Shown: positions 54,808 through 63,219 of the stretch, in pieces
How the letters are laid out: every line of letters starts with the position of its first letter
Position numbering within the stretch: position 1 is the stretch's first letter
The notes under the pieces: model-generated
The model's input: the letters and a program-made list of their open reading frames with translations, nothing else
Told to the model about the DNA's origin: nothing
Database searches by the model: none
Translations under genes and position numbers: made by a program
From: Gluconacetobacter diazotrophicus PA1 5
Lineage (GTDB): Bacteria; Pseudomonadota; Alphaproteobacteria; Acetobacterales; Acetobacteraceae
Assembly: GCF_000067045.1 (NCBI RefSeq)
Contig: NC_010125.1
Span: 3,760,001 to 3,824,000, forward strand
Direction: 5' to 3'
Length of the DNA: 64,000 bases

Positions 54808-55815
54808 GTGCCAGCCATAACCCGACGTGCGGCCCTGATCGGCGCGGTGCTGCTGAGCGGAATGAATCCGGTTTCGGCGGTCCATGCGCAGGACAGCGGT
54901 TTCCGGCTGATGATGACCCCGAAATGGACCGGGTTCCCGTATTTCGAGGCCGCCGCGCACGGCGCGCGCCGGGCCGCGAAGGAACTGGGCGATACGCTGG
55001 TCTACGCCGGGCCGGATCGGGCCGATGCGTCCCTGCAGGTGGAGACGCTGGAAAATTTCCTGACCCAGCGCCCCAATGGCGTCATCCTGTCGGCGGTGGA
55101 CCTGAATGCGGTGGCGCCGGTCCTGAAACGCGCGCGCAAGCGTGGCGTGGTGGTGACGACCTTCGATTCCGACGCCGCCCTTCCGGCGCGCGACATGTTC
55201 GTCAACCAGCTTTCCTACGAACAGGCCGCGCGCACGATGCTGGATGCGGCGCTGATCGATGCGCCGCAGGGCGGTGAGATCGCGTTCATTTCGGCGTCGC
55301 CCACCGCGCCCAACCATGTGGCGCATATGCGCATCATGACGCAACTGACGCAGACCGATCCGAAATACAAGGTCTTCACGGTCGTGGATCGGCAATATGC
55401 GCAGGACGACGACGCCAAGAGCTATGACGTCGCGATCAACCTGATGCAGGCGCACCCCAACCTGAAGGTCATCATTTCGTCGTCGGCGGTCAGCGCGCCC
55501 GCGGCGGCCCGGGCGATCGACGCCAGCGGCCACGCCGGCAAGGTTTTCGCGACAGGCTTCGCCCTGCCGTCCGCCATAAAGAACTATCTGCAGGACGGTT
55601 CGGAAAAGGCCTTCGCGTTGTGGAATCCGGAAGAGCTTGGGTACCTCGCGACCTATGTCACGCATCTCAGGCTTGCCGGTAAGCTGGACCTGAAACCGGG
55701 AACCAGCTTCGTCGCCGGCACGGCCGGCACCTACAAGGTGGGAGAGGACGGAGAAATAGATTACGGAAAACCGCTGATATTCACGAAGGACAACATAGAA
55801 GCCGCCGGATTCTGA
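54808..55815 (+). CDS. Periplasmic sugar-binding protein (CUT2 type)
   Basis: 335 residues from GTG 54808 with GGGAGA upstream. Signal peptide to about residue 28 (SAVHAQ), then a type-I periplasmic-binding fold: FEAAAHGARRAAKELGD, LENFLTQRPNGVILSAVDLNAVAPVLKRARKRGVVVTTFDSDA. The segment resembles rhamnose/AI-2-type binding proteins (RhaS, LsrB). It delivers the substrate to the two permeases; the sugar cannot be named. Confidence 0.8.
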   Translation: MPAITRRAALIGAVLLSGMNPVSAVHAQDSGFRLMMTPKWTGFPYFEAAAHGARRAAKELGDTLVYAGPDRADASLQVETLENFLTQRPNGVILSAVDLNAVAPVLKRARKRGVVVTTFDSDAALPARDMFVNQLSYEQAARTMLDAALIDAPQGGEIAFISASPTAPNHVAHMRIMTQLTQTDPKYKVFTVVDRQYAQDDDAKSYDVAINLMQAHPNLKVIISSSAVSAPAAARAIDASGHAGKVFATGFALPSAIKNYLQDGSEKAFALWNPEELGYLATYVTHLRLAGKLDLKPGTSFVAGTAGTYKVGEDGEIDYGKPLIFTKDNIEAAGF

Positions 55816-55850
55816 TCGGAACCGGCCAACAAGCAGAAAAGGGAATACCC

Positions 55851-56162
55851 ATGCGACCGACCTGTACCCTGACCGCCACGCTGAATGCGCGCCCCGAGAA
55901 GCGCGCCGAACTGGTAGAGCTTCTGGAAAGCTTCGTCGAACCGTCGCGGTCCGAACCGGGCTGCATCGATTACCATTTCCATGTCAGCGCGGAGGACCCG
56001 AACGTCTTTTATTTCTACGAGAACTGGACCAGCCGCGCCGACCTGGACCGTCACCTGAAGCTGCCGTACCAGCAGGAATGGTTCGGACGGCACAAGGAAT
56101 TCCTGACGAAGGACGCGGACCTGAAGTTCTTTGAAATGCTGAGCGATCACGACGCGCCCTGA
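55851..56162 (+). CDS. ABM-family (YgiN-like) small monooxygenase domain protein
   Basis: 103 residues, one ferredoxin-like ABM domain: TLTATLNARPEKRAELVELLESF and SEPGCIDYHFHVSAEDPNVFYFYENW are the canonical beta-strands. These proteins act as cofactor-less monooxygenases or as mutarotase-like partners. Position inside a sugar operon favours a catabolic helper role. Confidence 0.75.
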   Translation: MRPTCTLTATLNARPEKRAELVELLESFVEPSRSEPGCIDYHFHVSAEDPNVFYFYENWTSRADLDRHLKLPYQQEWFGRHKEFLTKDADLKFFEMLSDHDAP

Positions 56163-56175
56163 TCGCCCGCCACGT

Positions 56176-56199
56176 CCGGACCGGCGCCCGCCGGTCCGG
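56176..56199 (+). promoter_or_regulatory. Intra-operon hairpin
   Basis: Perfect 10-bp stem CCGGACCGGC / GCCGGTCCGG with loop gccc, between the ABM and oxidoreductase genes. No T-run; probably an mRNA processing or stability element that lowers downstream expression. Confidence 0.5.
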
Positions 56200-56234
56200 G
56201 TGGCCCCTGGAAAATCCCCTGAGAGGATCACGTC

Positions 56235-57230
56235 ATGACTGCAATGCGCTGGGGTTTGATCGGTGCGACCATCATCGGCCGGGAATGGATGATCCGCGCC
56301 ATTCGTGATGCCGGCGGCACCATCACGTCCGTCTACAGCACCGACGCCGAGCGCGGCCGGCGCTATGCCCGCGAATTCGACATTCCGGATTCGACGACCG
56401 ACCTCGACACGCTTCTGCAAAACGTCGATGCGGTCTATATTTCCACGACCAACGACCGTCATCATGCGGAATGCCTGGCGGCGGCGCGGGCGGGCAGGCA
56501 TGTCCTGTGCGAAAAGCCGCTGGCGACACGCTACCAGGACGCGGTCGAGATGGTCGCAGCCTGCGAGGCCGCCGGCGTCGTCATGGCCACCAACCACCAT
56601 CTGCGCAACGCGGCCACGCACCGGGCGATCCGCGACGTCGTGGCCGGGGGCCGGATCGGGCGCCCGCTTGCCGCGCGGATCGTGCATGGCGGCGCGCTGC
56701 CGGCGCATCTGCATGGCTGGCGGCTGAAGGACGTATCGGCCGGCGCCGGTGCGATCCTGGACCTGACCGTGCATGATTCCGACCTGCTGCGCTTCGCGCT
56801 GGACGACGAACCGCGCACCGCCATGACGCTGGCGCAGAATGGCGGGCTGGCGCAGCCCGGGATCGAGGACGCGGCCATGAGCACCATTGCGTTCGGCAGC
56901 GGGCTGATCGCCCAGATCTATGAAAGCTTCACGACGCCGTTCCTGCGTACGTCGTTCGAGGTGCACGGCACGGCCGGGTCGGTGATCGCGCAGGACTGCA
57001 TGTCACAGACGCCCGGCGGCACGGTCACCCTGCGGACCGAAGCGGGCGAGGAATCCCTGCCGCTGGAGCAGGAGGATTATTACCAGCGCGGCGTGCGGGC
57101 CTTTCATGCCGCGATCGCGGGGCAGGGACGGCCGGTGGCCACGGGCGCGGACGGCCTGGTGTCGCTGGCCGTAGCACTCGCCGCGCGCCGTTCCGCGGAG
57201 ACAGGCAAGGCCGAGCCGGTCATGCCCTGA
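56235..57230 (+). CDS. Gfo/Idh/MocA-family oxidoreductase
   Basis: 331 residues with GAGAGG upstream. The N-terminal NAD(P)-binding Rossmann fold starts MRWGLIGATIIGREWMIRAI. The hallmark EKP (about 96-98, CEKPLATRYQDAVEM) and the downstream catalytic-type LDLTVHDSDLLRF are present. Enzymes of this family oxidise sugars or cyclitols, for example at C1 or C3. It is the central enzyme of the operon, so the imported sugar is probably oxidised. Confidence 0.85.
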   Translation: MTAMRWGLIGATIIGREWMIRAIRDAGGTITSVYSTDAERGRRYAREFDIPDSTTDLDTLLQNVDAVYISTTNDRHHAECLAAARAGRHVLCEKPLATRYQDAVEMVAACEAAGVVMATNHHLRNAATHRAIRDVVAGGRIGRPLAARIVHGGALPAHLHGWRLKDVSAGAGAILDLTVHDSDLLRFALDDEPRTAMTLAQNGGLAQPGIEDAAMSTIAFGSGLIAQIYESFTTPFLRTSFEVHGTAGSVIAQDCMSQTPGGTVTLRTEAGEESLPLEQEDYYQRGVRAFHAAIAGQGRPVATGADGLVSLAVALAARRSAETGKAEPVMP

Positions 57231-57270
57231 CAGGATCATGCGCCGGGTCCCGGCGCGGAGGGATGTCGAT

Positions 57271-57819
57271 ATGGATTACGCCGAGATGAATAACGAGGCG
57301 CTGCGGGCGTTCAATCAGAAACGCAAGATCTTCCAGATCGCGTTCGTGACGCACGACCTGGAACGCAGCATGCGGCACTGGATCGAGATATTGGGCGTGG
57401 GCCCCTGGCGCGTCGCGGCCTTTACCGAACAGACGGTGCAGAATTTCCACGTCGGCGGCGTGCCGGTGGACGAGCCGTTCAAGTTCCTGATCGGTATTTC
57501 CTGGGTGGGCGACATGGAGATCGAAATCATCCAGCCCGTCTATGGACCCAACATCTACGCGGCCTTCCTGGCCGAGAAGGGGGAGGGACTGCACCACATC
57601 AAGGAACAGATCAGCACCGAGGCGATTTCATCGGTGTTGCAGTCCTATCGCGACAAGCAGGTTCCGGTCACGCAAAGTGGCTATTTCTTCACGGATTTTC
57701 ATCATTATCTGGATACCGGGCCCAAGCTGGATTTCGTGTACGAGCTTGGCAACTGCCCGGACCTGGACCTGCCGCCCGGCATTTTCACCGTCTTCCCGCC
57801 CGAGGCGGAAACGGCGTGA
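57271..57819 (+). CDS. VOC-family protein (methylmalonyl-CoA epimerase-like)
   Basis: 182 residues from ATG 57271 with GGAGGGA upstream; starts further upstream are poorer. IFQIAFVTHDLERSMRHWIEILGVGPW and GLHHIKEQI show the paired beta-alpha units with metal ligands of glyoxalase_4/VOC proteins. In sugar operons such proteins act as dehydratases or isomerases of keto-sugars. Followed by a bidirectional terminator. Confidence 0.75.
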   Translation: MDYAEMNNEALRAFNQKRKIFQIAFVTHDLERSMRHWIEILGVGPWRVAAFTEQTVQNFHVGGVPVDEPFKFLIGISWVGDMEIEIIQPVYGPNIYAAFLAEKGEGLHHIKEQISTEAISSVLQSYRDKQVPVTQSGYFFTDFHHYLDTGPKLDFVYELGNCPDLDLPPGIFTVFPPEAETA

Positions 57820-57831
57820 TTCGGGGACCGT

Positions 57832-57856
57832 CGCCCCGCCCGCGAAGGGCGGGGCG
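57832..57856. terminator. Bidirectional terminator hairpin
   Basis: CGCCCCGCCC-gcgaa-GGGCGGGGCG, a perfect 10-bp stem in the 43-bp gap between the convergent VOC and SDR genes. Confidence 0.65.
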
Positions 57857-57862
57857 GGGCGT

Positions 57863-58651
57863 TCAGAGTGTCTTCAGCATGCCGCCATCGACGAAATAGG
57901 CCGATCCGACGCTGTAGCTGGCCTTGTCCGAACACAGGAAGACGAAGAAGTTGGCCAGTTCCTCGGGGGTTGCGAAGCGTCCGATCGGGGCGTGCTCATC
58001 GGCGACCGATTGCAGGTAGGCCTGCCAGTCGCCGCCCTTGTCGGCGGTCAGTTCCTTGGCGGTCTTGATCCAGTCCGGGGTCAGGATCAGGCCCGGATTG
58101 ATGCAGTTGACGCGGATATTGTCGCGCACGACCTCGGTGGCCAGCGTCTTGCTGAACATCATCAGCGCGGCCTTGGTGACATTGTAGATGGGCTCGTACC
58201 ACAGCGGCTGCGCCGCGCAGATCGAGGCATTATGCAGCACGACGCCGCCGCCGCGCTTCTTCATCATGGGAACGATGCCGCGCGCCAGCCTGACGGCGGC
58301 CATGACGTGCAGGTCCCAGTACATCTGCCATTTTTCATCGGGGGCCTCCATGATCGTCTCGTTCGATCCGGCGCCGGCATTGTTGATCAGGATGTCCACC
58401 CCGCCCAGGCTTTCGGCCTGCGCGATGATGGCGTCGGTGCCGGCGGGCGTGCCGACATCGGCGCAGACGATCGAAACCTTCGTGCCGTATTCGCCCTCGA
58501 TGCGTTTAGCCTCGGCTTCCAGCCGTTCGACCTTGCGCGCGACCAGCAGCAGGTTGCAGCCTTCTGCGGCCAGGCCGGCGGCGACCGCCGCGCCGATGCC
58601 GATGCTGGCGCCGGTTATGATCGCGGTCTTGCCACGGAGTTCCAGGTCCAT
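57863..58651 (-). CDS. SDR-family oxidoreductase
   Basis: 262 residues with the classical SDR set: TGASIGIG (13-20), NNAG (90-93), S143, Y156 and K160 (YNVTK), and the C-terminal GSAYFVDGG. It uses NAD(P)H to oxidise or reduce a hydroxyl group, probably of the imported sugar or polyol. It is transcribed away from the LacI-type gene, with an operator copy in the shared promoter region. Confidence 0.85.
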   Translation of the reverse strand: MDLELRGKTAIITGASIGIGAAVAAGLAAEGCNLLLVARKVERLEAEAKRIEGEYGTKVSIVCADVGTPAGTDAIIAQAESLGGVDILINNAGAGSNETIMEAPDEKWQMYWDLHVMAAVRLARGIVPMMKKRGGGVVLHNASICAAQPLWYEPIYNVTKAALMMFSKTLATEVVRDNIRVNCINPGLILTPDWIKTAKELTADKGGDWQAYLQSVADEHAPIGRFATPEELANFFVFLCSDKASYSVGSAYFVDGGMLKTL

Positions 58652-58723
58652 CTGTTTTTCCTATCGTTTCTTCTTGAACGCTTCGCGGTCGGCGGCCGGA
58701 CGGTCGGGGCCGCGGACCTGCAT

Positions 58724-58739
58724 GTGAATAGCTAGTCAC
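58724..58739. promoter_or_regulatory. Palindromic operator, copy 2 (LacI-type candidate)
   Basis: GTGAATAGCTAGTCAC, palindromic except for one position pair, lies between the divergent SDR and LacI-family genes. The same sequence precedes the ABC operon at 50086-50101. Confidence 0.65.
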
Positions 58740-58835
58740 ACGAGGATGGAAGTCAAGGTCTTTCGCGCGGTACTTCCTTTATTTTACTGGACTCTATAGA
58801 ATACGGACCCGCGCGCGCATCGTCGGGAGGCTGAA

Positions 58836-59894
58836 CTGAAGAACGGAAAACGCTATGCGTCCTCGACCGATGTGGCACGCCTGGCCGGCGTGTCGCAATC
58901 CGCGGTGTCCCGTGCCTACAAGAAGGGCGGTTACGTCTCGCCCGAGATGCGCAGCCGGATAATGGCGGCGGCGGCCGAACTGGAATATCGGCCCAGCCTG
59001 ATCCCCCGGATCATGCTGACCGAACGGTCGAACCTGATCGCGGTCGTGGTGGGGGGACTGTACAATCCGCTCTATGCCGGGATCATCGACACCTTGTCGG
59101 TCAGGCTGGAAGATGCGGGATTACAGACGCTGCTGGTGCATGCCGAAAGCGGCCATATGCTGGACATCGCGCTGCCGCGCCTTGCCAGCTACCGGGTCGA
59201 TGCGATCGTCAGTCCGCTGGCGGTCATGTCCGCCGCGACGGCCGAGGCGCTGGACCGGCTGGGCCTTCCCGTGGTGTCGTTCAATACCCCGGTGCGGGGC
59301 GGCCTGATCTCGACGATTTCGACCGACGGGCTGGCGGCGGGGCGGGACATCGCGGCCCTGTTCGCGCGGCGTGGAGCCCGGCGCCCCGGCTTCGTCCAGG
59401 GGCCGAAGGGCAGTCCGGCGAGCGACGACCGGGAACGGGGATATCGCCGGGCACTGCGCGGGCTGGGGCTGGGCGCGCCGCGCACGGCGCCGGGCGATTT
59501 CCGGTATGAGGGCGGGGTCGCGGCGGCGCATGCCCTGCTGGGCGGGCGGGATGCATGCGATGCGATCTTCTGCGCGAACGACCTGCTGGCGCTCGGGGTG
59601 ATGGACACCGCGCGGCGGCAGTTCGGGCTGCGCGTGCCCGAGGACCTGATGGTGGCCGGCTTCGACGACATCGATATGGCGTCATGGAGCAGCTACGGCC
59701 TGACCAGCTTCGTCCAGGATGTCGACCTCATGGCCCGGCACGCCGTGCACCTGCTGACACAGGCGCTGGAGACGCCCGGACGCACGGGCGAGCACGTCGT
59801 GATTCCCGCAACCCTGGTGGAGCGGGCCTCGACGGGGGGTGGTGATGCAGGGGGCGATGGCGGGCGCGACCGGGGTGTGCGCTGCGACGATTGA
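58836..59894 (+). CDS. LacI-family transcriptional regulator with probable CTG start
   Basis: 352 residues if read from CTG 58836 (KNGKRYASSTDVARLAGVSQ), with GGGAGG five bases upstream. The first ATG/GTG-type alternative, GTG 58872, would cut into helix 1 of the helix-turn-helix (DVARLAGVSQSAVSRAYKKG). The effector domain is a periplasmic-binding-like fold (IAVVVGGLYNPLYAGIIDTL, AIFCANDLLALGVMDTAR, MVAGFDDIDMASW). Its likely targets are the operators at 50086 and 58724, so it would govern the sugar ABC operon, the SDR and possibly the downstream fructanase. Confidence 0.8.
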   Translation: MKNGKRYASSTDVARLAGVSQSAVSRAYKKGGYVSPEMRSRIMAAAAELEYRPSLIPRIMLTERSNLIAVVVGGLYNPLYAGIIDTLSVRLEDAGLQTLLVHAESGHMLDIALPRLASYRVDAIVSPLAVMSAATAEALDRLGLPVVSFNTPVRGGLISTISTDGLAAGRDIAALFARRGARRPGFVQGPKGSPASDDRERGYRRALRGLGLGAPRTAPGDFRYEGGVAAAHALLGGRDACDAIFCANDLLALGVMDTARRQFGLRVPEDLMVAGFDDIDMASWSSYGLTSFVQDVDLMARHAVHLLTQALETPGRTGEHVVIPATLVERASTGGGDAGGDGGRDRGVRCDD

Positions 59895-59931
59895 CTGGCC
59901 CGACGCGCCGGAGCTTTCTACACTGGACGGC

Positions 59932-61677
59932 ATGACGGACGATCGATTTTCCCGCCTGAGCCGCCGTGGCGCGCTTTCCTCGCTCATGGCCCTGGGGGCC
60001 GCCGGAATGGGCGGCGGCGCACGCGCCGACACGCCCGCGCCATCGGCCCCCGCCGCGCCCACGCCGCCCAAGGCGCCGGACCGGCAGCGCAAGGCCGAAC
60101 CCAATGCCTCGCATCCCTCGCCTGCCGACCAGCCGGGCGTGGTCTCGCGCCCGGTCGTGAAGACGCAAAGCGATATCTTCTACCGCCCGACGATCCATTT
60201 CTCGCCGACCAGCGGGTTCATGAACGATCCCAACGGCCTGATCTTCGACGGCACGCGCTATCATCTGTATTACCAGTACGATCCGTTCGCCCCCTATGCG
60301 GGGCGCGTGCATTGGGGCCATGCGACCAGCAGCGACATGCTGCACTGGCAGGACCAGCCCGTCGCCATTCCCGAAACGAAGGACGGCGAGGCCTATACCG
60401 GCTGCGCGGTCATGGACACGGCGAATGCCTCGGGCCTGTTCGAGCCCGGCCCGGACGGCAAGGTCCAGGACGGCAGGACCGGAGGCGGGATGGTCGCGAT
60501 CTACACCCGCGCCACCCCGCAAAGGCAGGCGCAGTACCTGGCCACCAGCCGCGACAACGGCCAGACCTTCACTGAATACGCCCATAATCCGATCCTGGAT
60601 ATCGGCAGCAATTCCTTCCGCGACCCGCAGGTGCTGTTTCATAAGCCCACGAACCAGTGGGTCATGGTCATCGCCAAGTCACGCCTGCACCAGATCGCGT
60701 TCTACGCCTCCATCGACCTGATCCATTGGGTGCATCTCAGCGATTTCGGCCCTTCCGGCCTGTTCGGGGTCGATTACGAATGTCCGAACCTGATCGAAAT
60801 CCCGCTGGAGGGCGGCGGCACGCGGTGGGTGCTGTTCGTTTCGGTCAATCCGGGCGGCCCGACCGGCGGCAGCATCACCCAGTATTTCGTGGGCACGTTC
60901 GACGGCACGCGCTTCATTCCGGACGACACGGTGATCGGCCTGACCGACTTCGCCAAGGACGCCTACGCCCTGCAGGTCTATAGCGGCATGCCGGACGGCC
61001 AGGCGGTGTCGATCGCCTGGTTCGGCAACTGGCAGTATTGCCAGGAACTGCCGACGCAAAGCTGGCGCGGCACGATGACCTTGCCCCGGACGATGACGCT
61101 GCGGCGCGATTTCGCCGGCTGGATCCGGCTGGCGCAGGCCCCGCGCGGGCTGGAGGCCCTGCGCGGGCCGGCCATTCCCTTCCCCGTCACGCGCCTGGCC
61201 GCCGGGTCCAGCACCCAGGTCGCGCTGCCGCCCGGCACGGCGCTGGACCTGGCGATGAGCGTCACCGTCGACGAACGTCCGCACGGCCTGCCGCTGGGCG
61301 ACAAGGGACGCACCGGCCGTTTCGTCATCGTCTTCGGCAACGAGCAGGGCGAATCCCTGACCATCGGGTTCGACGCGTTTTCCGGCCAGATCTGGCTGGA
61401 CCGCAACGACCTCCGGGGTTTCAAGCAGCCATTCTTCACCGGCGAGTTCTCGACCGTGCTGAACCCGGACGACCGGCATTTCGAGGTCCGGATCGTGCTG
61501 GATGCCTGCACGCTGGAAATCTTCGCCAATGGCGGCCTGTCGGTCGGCACGGCCCTGATCTACCCCGTCGCCCCGCTCGATGTCCTGCGCCTGGAAGCCA
61601 GCGGCGCCGCCGCCACGGTCGAAAAGCTCGCCCTGTATCCGCTGCAAAAGGCGATGGACCGCGAAACGGCGGTGTAA
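59932..61677 (+). CDS. Glycoside hydrolase family 32 fructanase (levanase/fructosidase), Tat-exported
   Basis: 581 residues from ATG 59932. A twin-arginine signal (RLSRRGALSSLMALGAAG) and an Ala/Pro-rich linker are followed by the GH32 five-blade propeller with MNDPNG (97-102, nucleophile D99), FRDP (229-232) and ECP (283-285, acid/base E283), and a C-terminal beta-sandwich with FANGG. It cleaves beta-fructosyl bonds of levan, inulin or sucrose outside the cytoplasm. It lies 37 bp after the LacI-type gene, perhaps in the same transcript. Confidence 0.9.
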   Translation: MTDDRFSRLSRRGALSSLMALGAAGMGGGARADTPAPSAPAAPTPPKAPDRQRKAEPNASHPSPADQPGVVSRPVVKTQSDIFYRPTIHFSPTSGFMNDPNGLIFDGTRYHLYYQYDPFAPYAGRVHWGHATSSDMLHWQDQPVAIPETKDGEAYTGCAVMDTANASGLFEPGPDGKVQDGRTGGGMVAIYTRATPQRQAQYLATSRDNGQTFTEYAHNPILDIGSNSFRDPQVLFHKPTNQWVMVIAKSRLHQIAFYASIDLIHWVHLSDFGPSGLFGVDYECPNLIEIPLEGGGTRWVLFVSVNPGGPTGGSITQYFVGTFDGTRFIPDDTVIGLTDFAKDAYALQVYSGMPDGQAVSIAWFGNWQYCQELPTQSWRGTMTLPRTMTLRRDFAGWIRLAQAPRGLEALRGPAIPFPVTRLAAGSSTQVALPPGTALDLAMSVTVDERPHGLPLGDKGRTGRFVIVFGNEQGESLTIGFDAFSGQIWLDRNDLRGFKQPFFTGEFSTVLNPDDRHFEVRIVLDACTLEIFANGGLSVGTALIYPVAPLDVLRLEASGAAATVEKLALYPLQKAMDRETAV

Positions 61678-61679
61678 GT

Positions 61680-61984
61680 GTCTGAGCGGAGGGGCGTGCA
61701 TTGTCGCGGGGATCTTGCGGCACGTGCTGCCGATCGGCGCAGGCGGTATGCGCGGCCACGGTGCCTTTGTGCTTGCGGCACATCAGGACACGTTCGCCCG
61801 AAGCGATGATCCGGCGGCAGCAGATGCACCGATGCCGCTGCCGATACTTTCGGCGGCCGGCAGCGTAGTCACTCTCCCATACCGGGTTGGGTCGGCGCAG
61901 CGTTGTGCTGCCGGTTGCGGTGTTGGGCGTCCGTCTCCGCGCGCGAGTAGCGCTAAAAGCGAACATTCTGCTCTCCTGGCCCAA
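61680..61984 (-). CDS. Small Cys/His-rich protein or remnant
   Basis: An open frame from 61984 reads about 100 sensible residues including YRQRHRCICCRRIIASGERV and LMCRKHKGTVAAHTACADR, a zinc-ribbon-like Cys/His pattern, before it runs antisense into the GH32 gene (frame open to 61436). No clear ribosome site. It may be a truncated gene. The rest of the gap 61985-62162 is AT-rich and without a gene. Confidence 0.35.
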
Positions 61985-62162
61985 GTTGCTTGTCAGCTAC
62001 CCGCATGGCCGACAGGCAGGATACGCCGCTCATAGCGGACATAGGTAGCCATAGAATTTTGGGCCCTCTGCATTCGATATTTTCGTACAACTCTATAATT
62101 TATAATATTAAACTCTACTTGTATCGACCTTGCTCCGGTGAAAAATAAAATAAGGATTCAGA

Positions 62163-62972
62163 ATGATGGAAATTTATCTATCTATTATCTCATTTGCAAT
62201 CATAGCATACGAACTATTTCCTTCAAAAATTAATGTGTTTTTGGTATAACTAAAAGAATCTCTTATAAATAATCCAAAAAAAGAATTAAAATACATTGGA
62301 ATGTCTGCATTTATGACTATATGCATAACATATGCTCCAATTTTATACATGACTCAATACATGAGACATCTTGGGTTTTATTCCTATGAAATTTTTAACG
62401 CAAACCGCAATATGGCTGTTTTTTCTACAGTCAATATTATTTTTATGTTGGCAATTTTGTTTTTATATATGACATTTTGGATATATACTTTGGGGAAAAG
62501 AATGTATTTGTTATCTTTTGGACTGATTTCATGTTCATTTATAATGATAATAGCTTTGTTTTTTGCTGCGCAATCTAGCGGCAATATATCTGCCATAGGT
62601 AGCGTATTATTTTTTTCGTTTTTGATCGGCGTCTATTCTGTAATAGTTTTGTTTCTTAGTCCAAAAAACAAAATAAAATCATGGTGGGTTCTCTTGGTTT
62701 TGTCTTTATGTATTATTTTTGCTCCATTTTATTTTTCATCCGAAACTGATTCATTGGTTGGTATAGGTCTTAGAAGTATGAATGTTGGAGATGAAAAAGT
62801 GGAAATTCAGGATGAGAAATATAATCATGATCAACGCGAATATTGCCTCCTTCTCAGGACAAATGATTTTCTTTATTTAATAGAAAGAAATAATAAAAAT
62901 AATATAAAAATCGTTGACTCTAAATCTGTGCAATTAATTCAACACAGCAAAAAAGAAAAATGTATAAATTGA
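62163..62972 (+). pseudogene. AT-rich multi-pass membrane protein with in-frame TAA
   Basis: ATG 62163 (AAGGA upstream) starts MMEIYLSIISFAIIAYELFP, which meets TAA at 62247-62249. The same frame resumes LKESLINNPKKELKYIGMSA and runs to 62972. An internal ATG at 62301 gives 223 residues with five hydrophobic helices, followed by a soluble tail with KVEIQDEKYNHDQREYCLLL. GC content is around 30 percent against about 65 percent in the neighbours, a strong sign of recent transfer. No family recognised; cargo of a vanished mobile element is possible. Confidence 0.5.
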
Positions 62973-63219
62973 TATTGTCATTTTCTATGATCAGCCTGAA
63001 TATTTCTCCATCTAATCTCAGGTCGTTACTGCGGTCGTCTCAAAAAGCAGACCTTCGCCTGCCCGACCAACTCTGCCATTCGGCGAATGCAGATCGATGT
63101 CCGCTCACGGGGAATGATCTGCCTTCCGGGGGGGCATGCAATGTTGTGAATGGATTGTATGTATTGTACGGAGAGCGGCGTAAACAATCCTCGTTCCCTC
63201 ATGGATATCGGCCGGCCTT

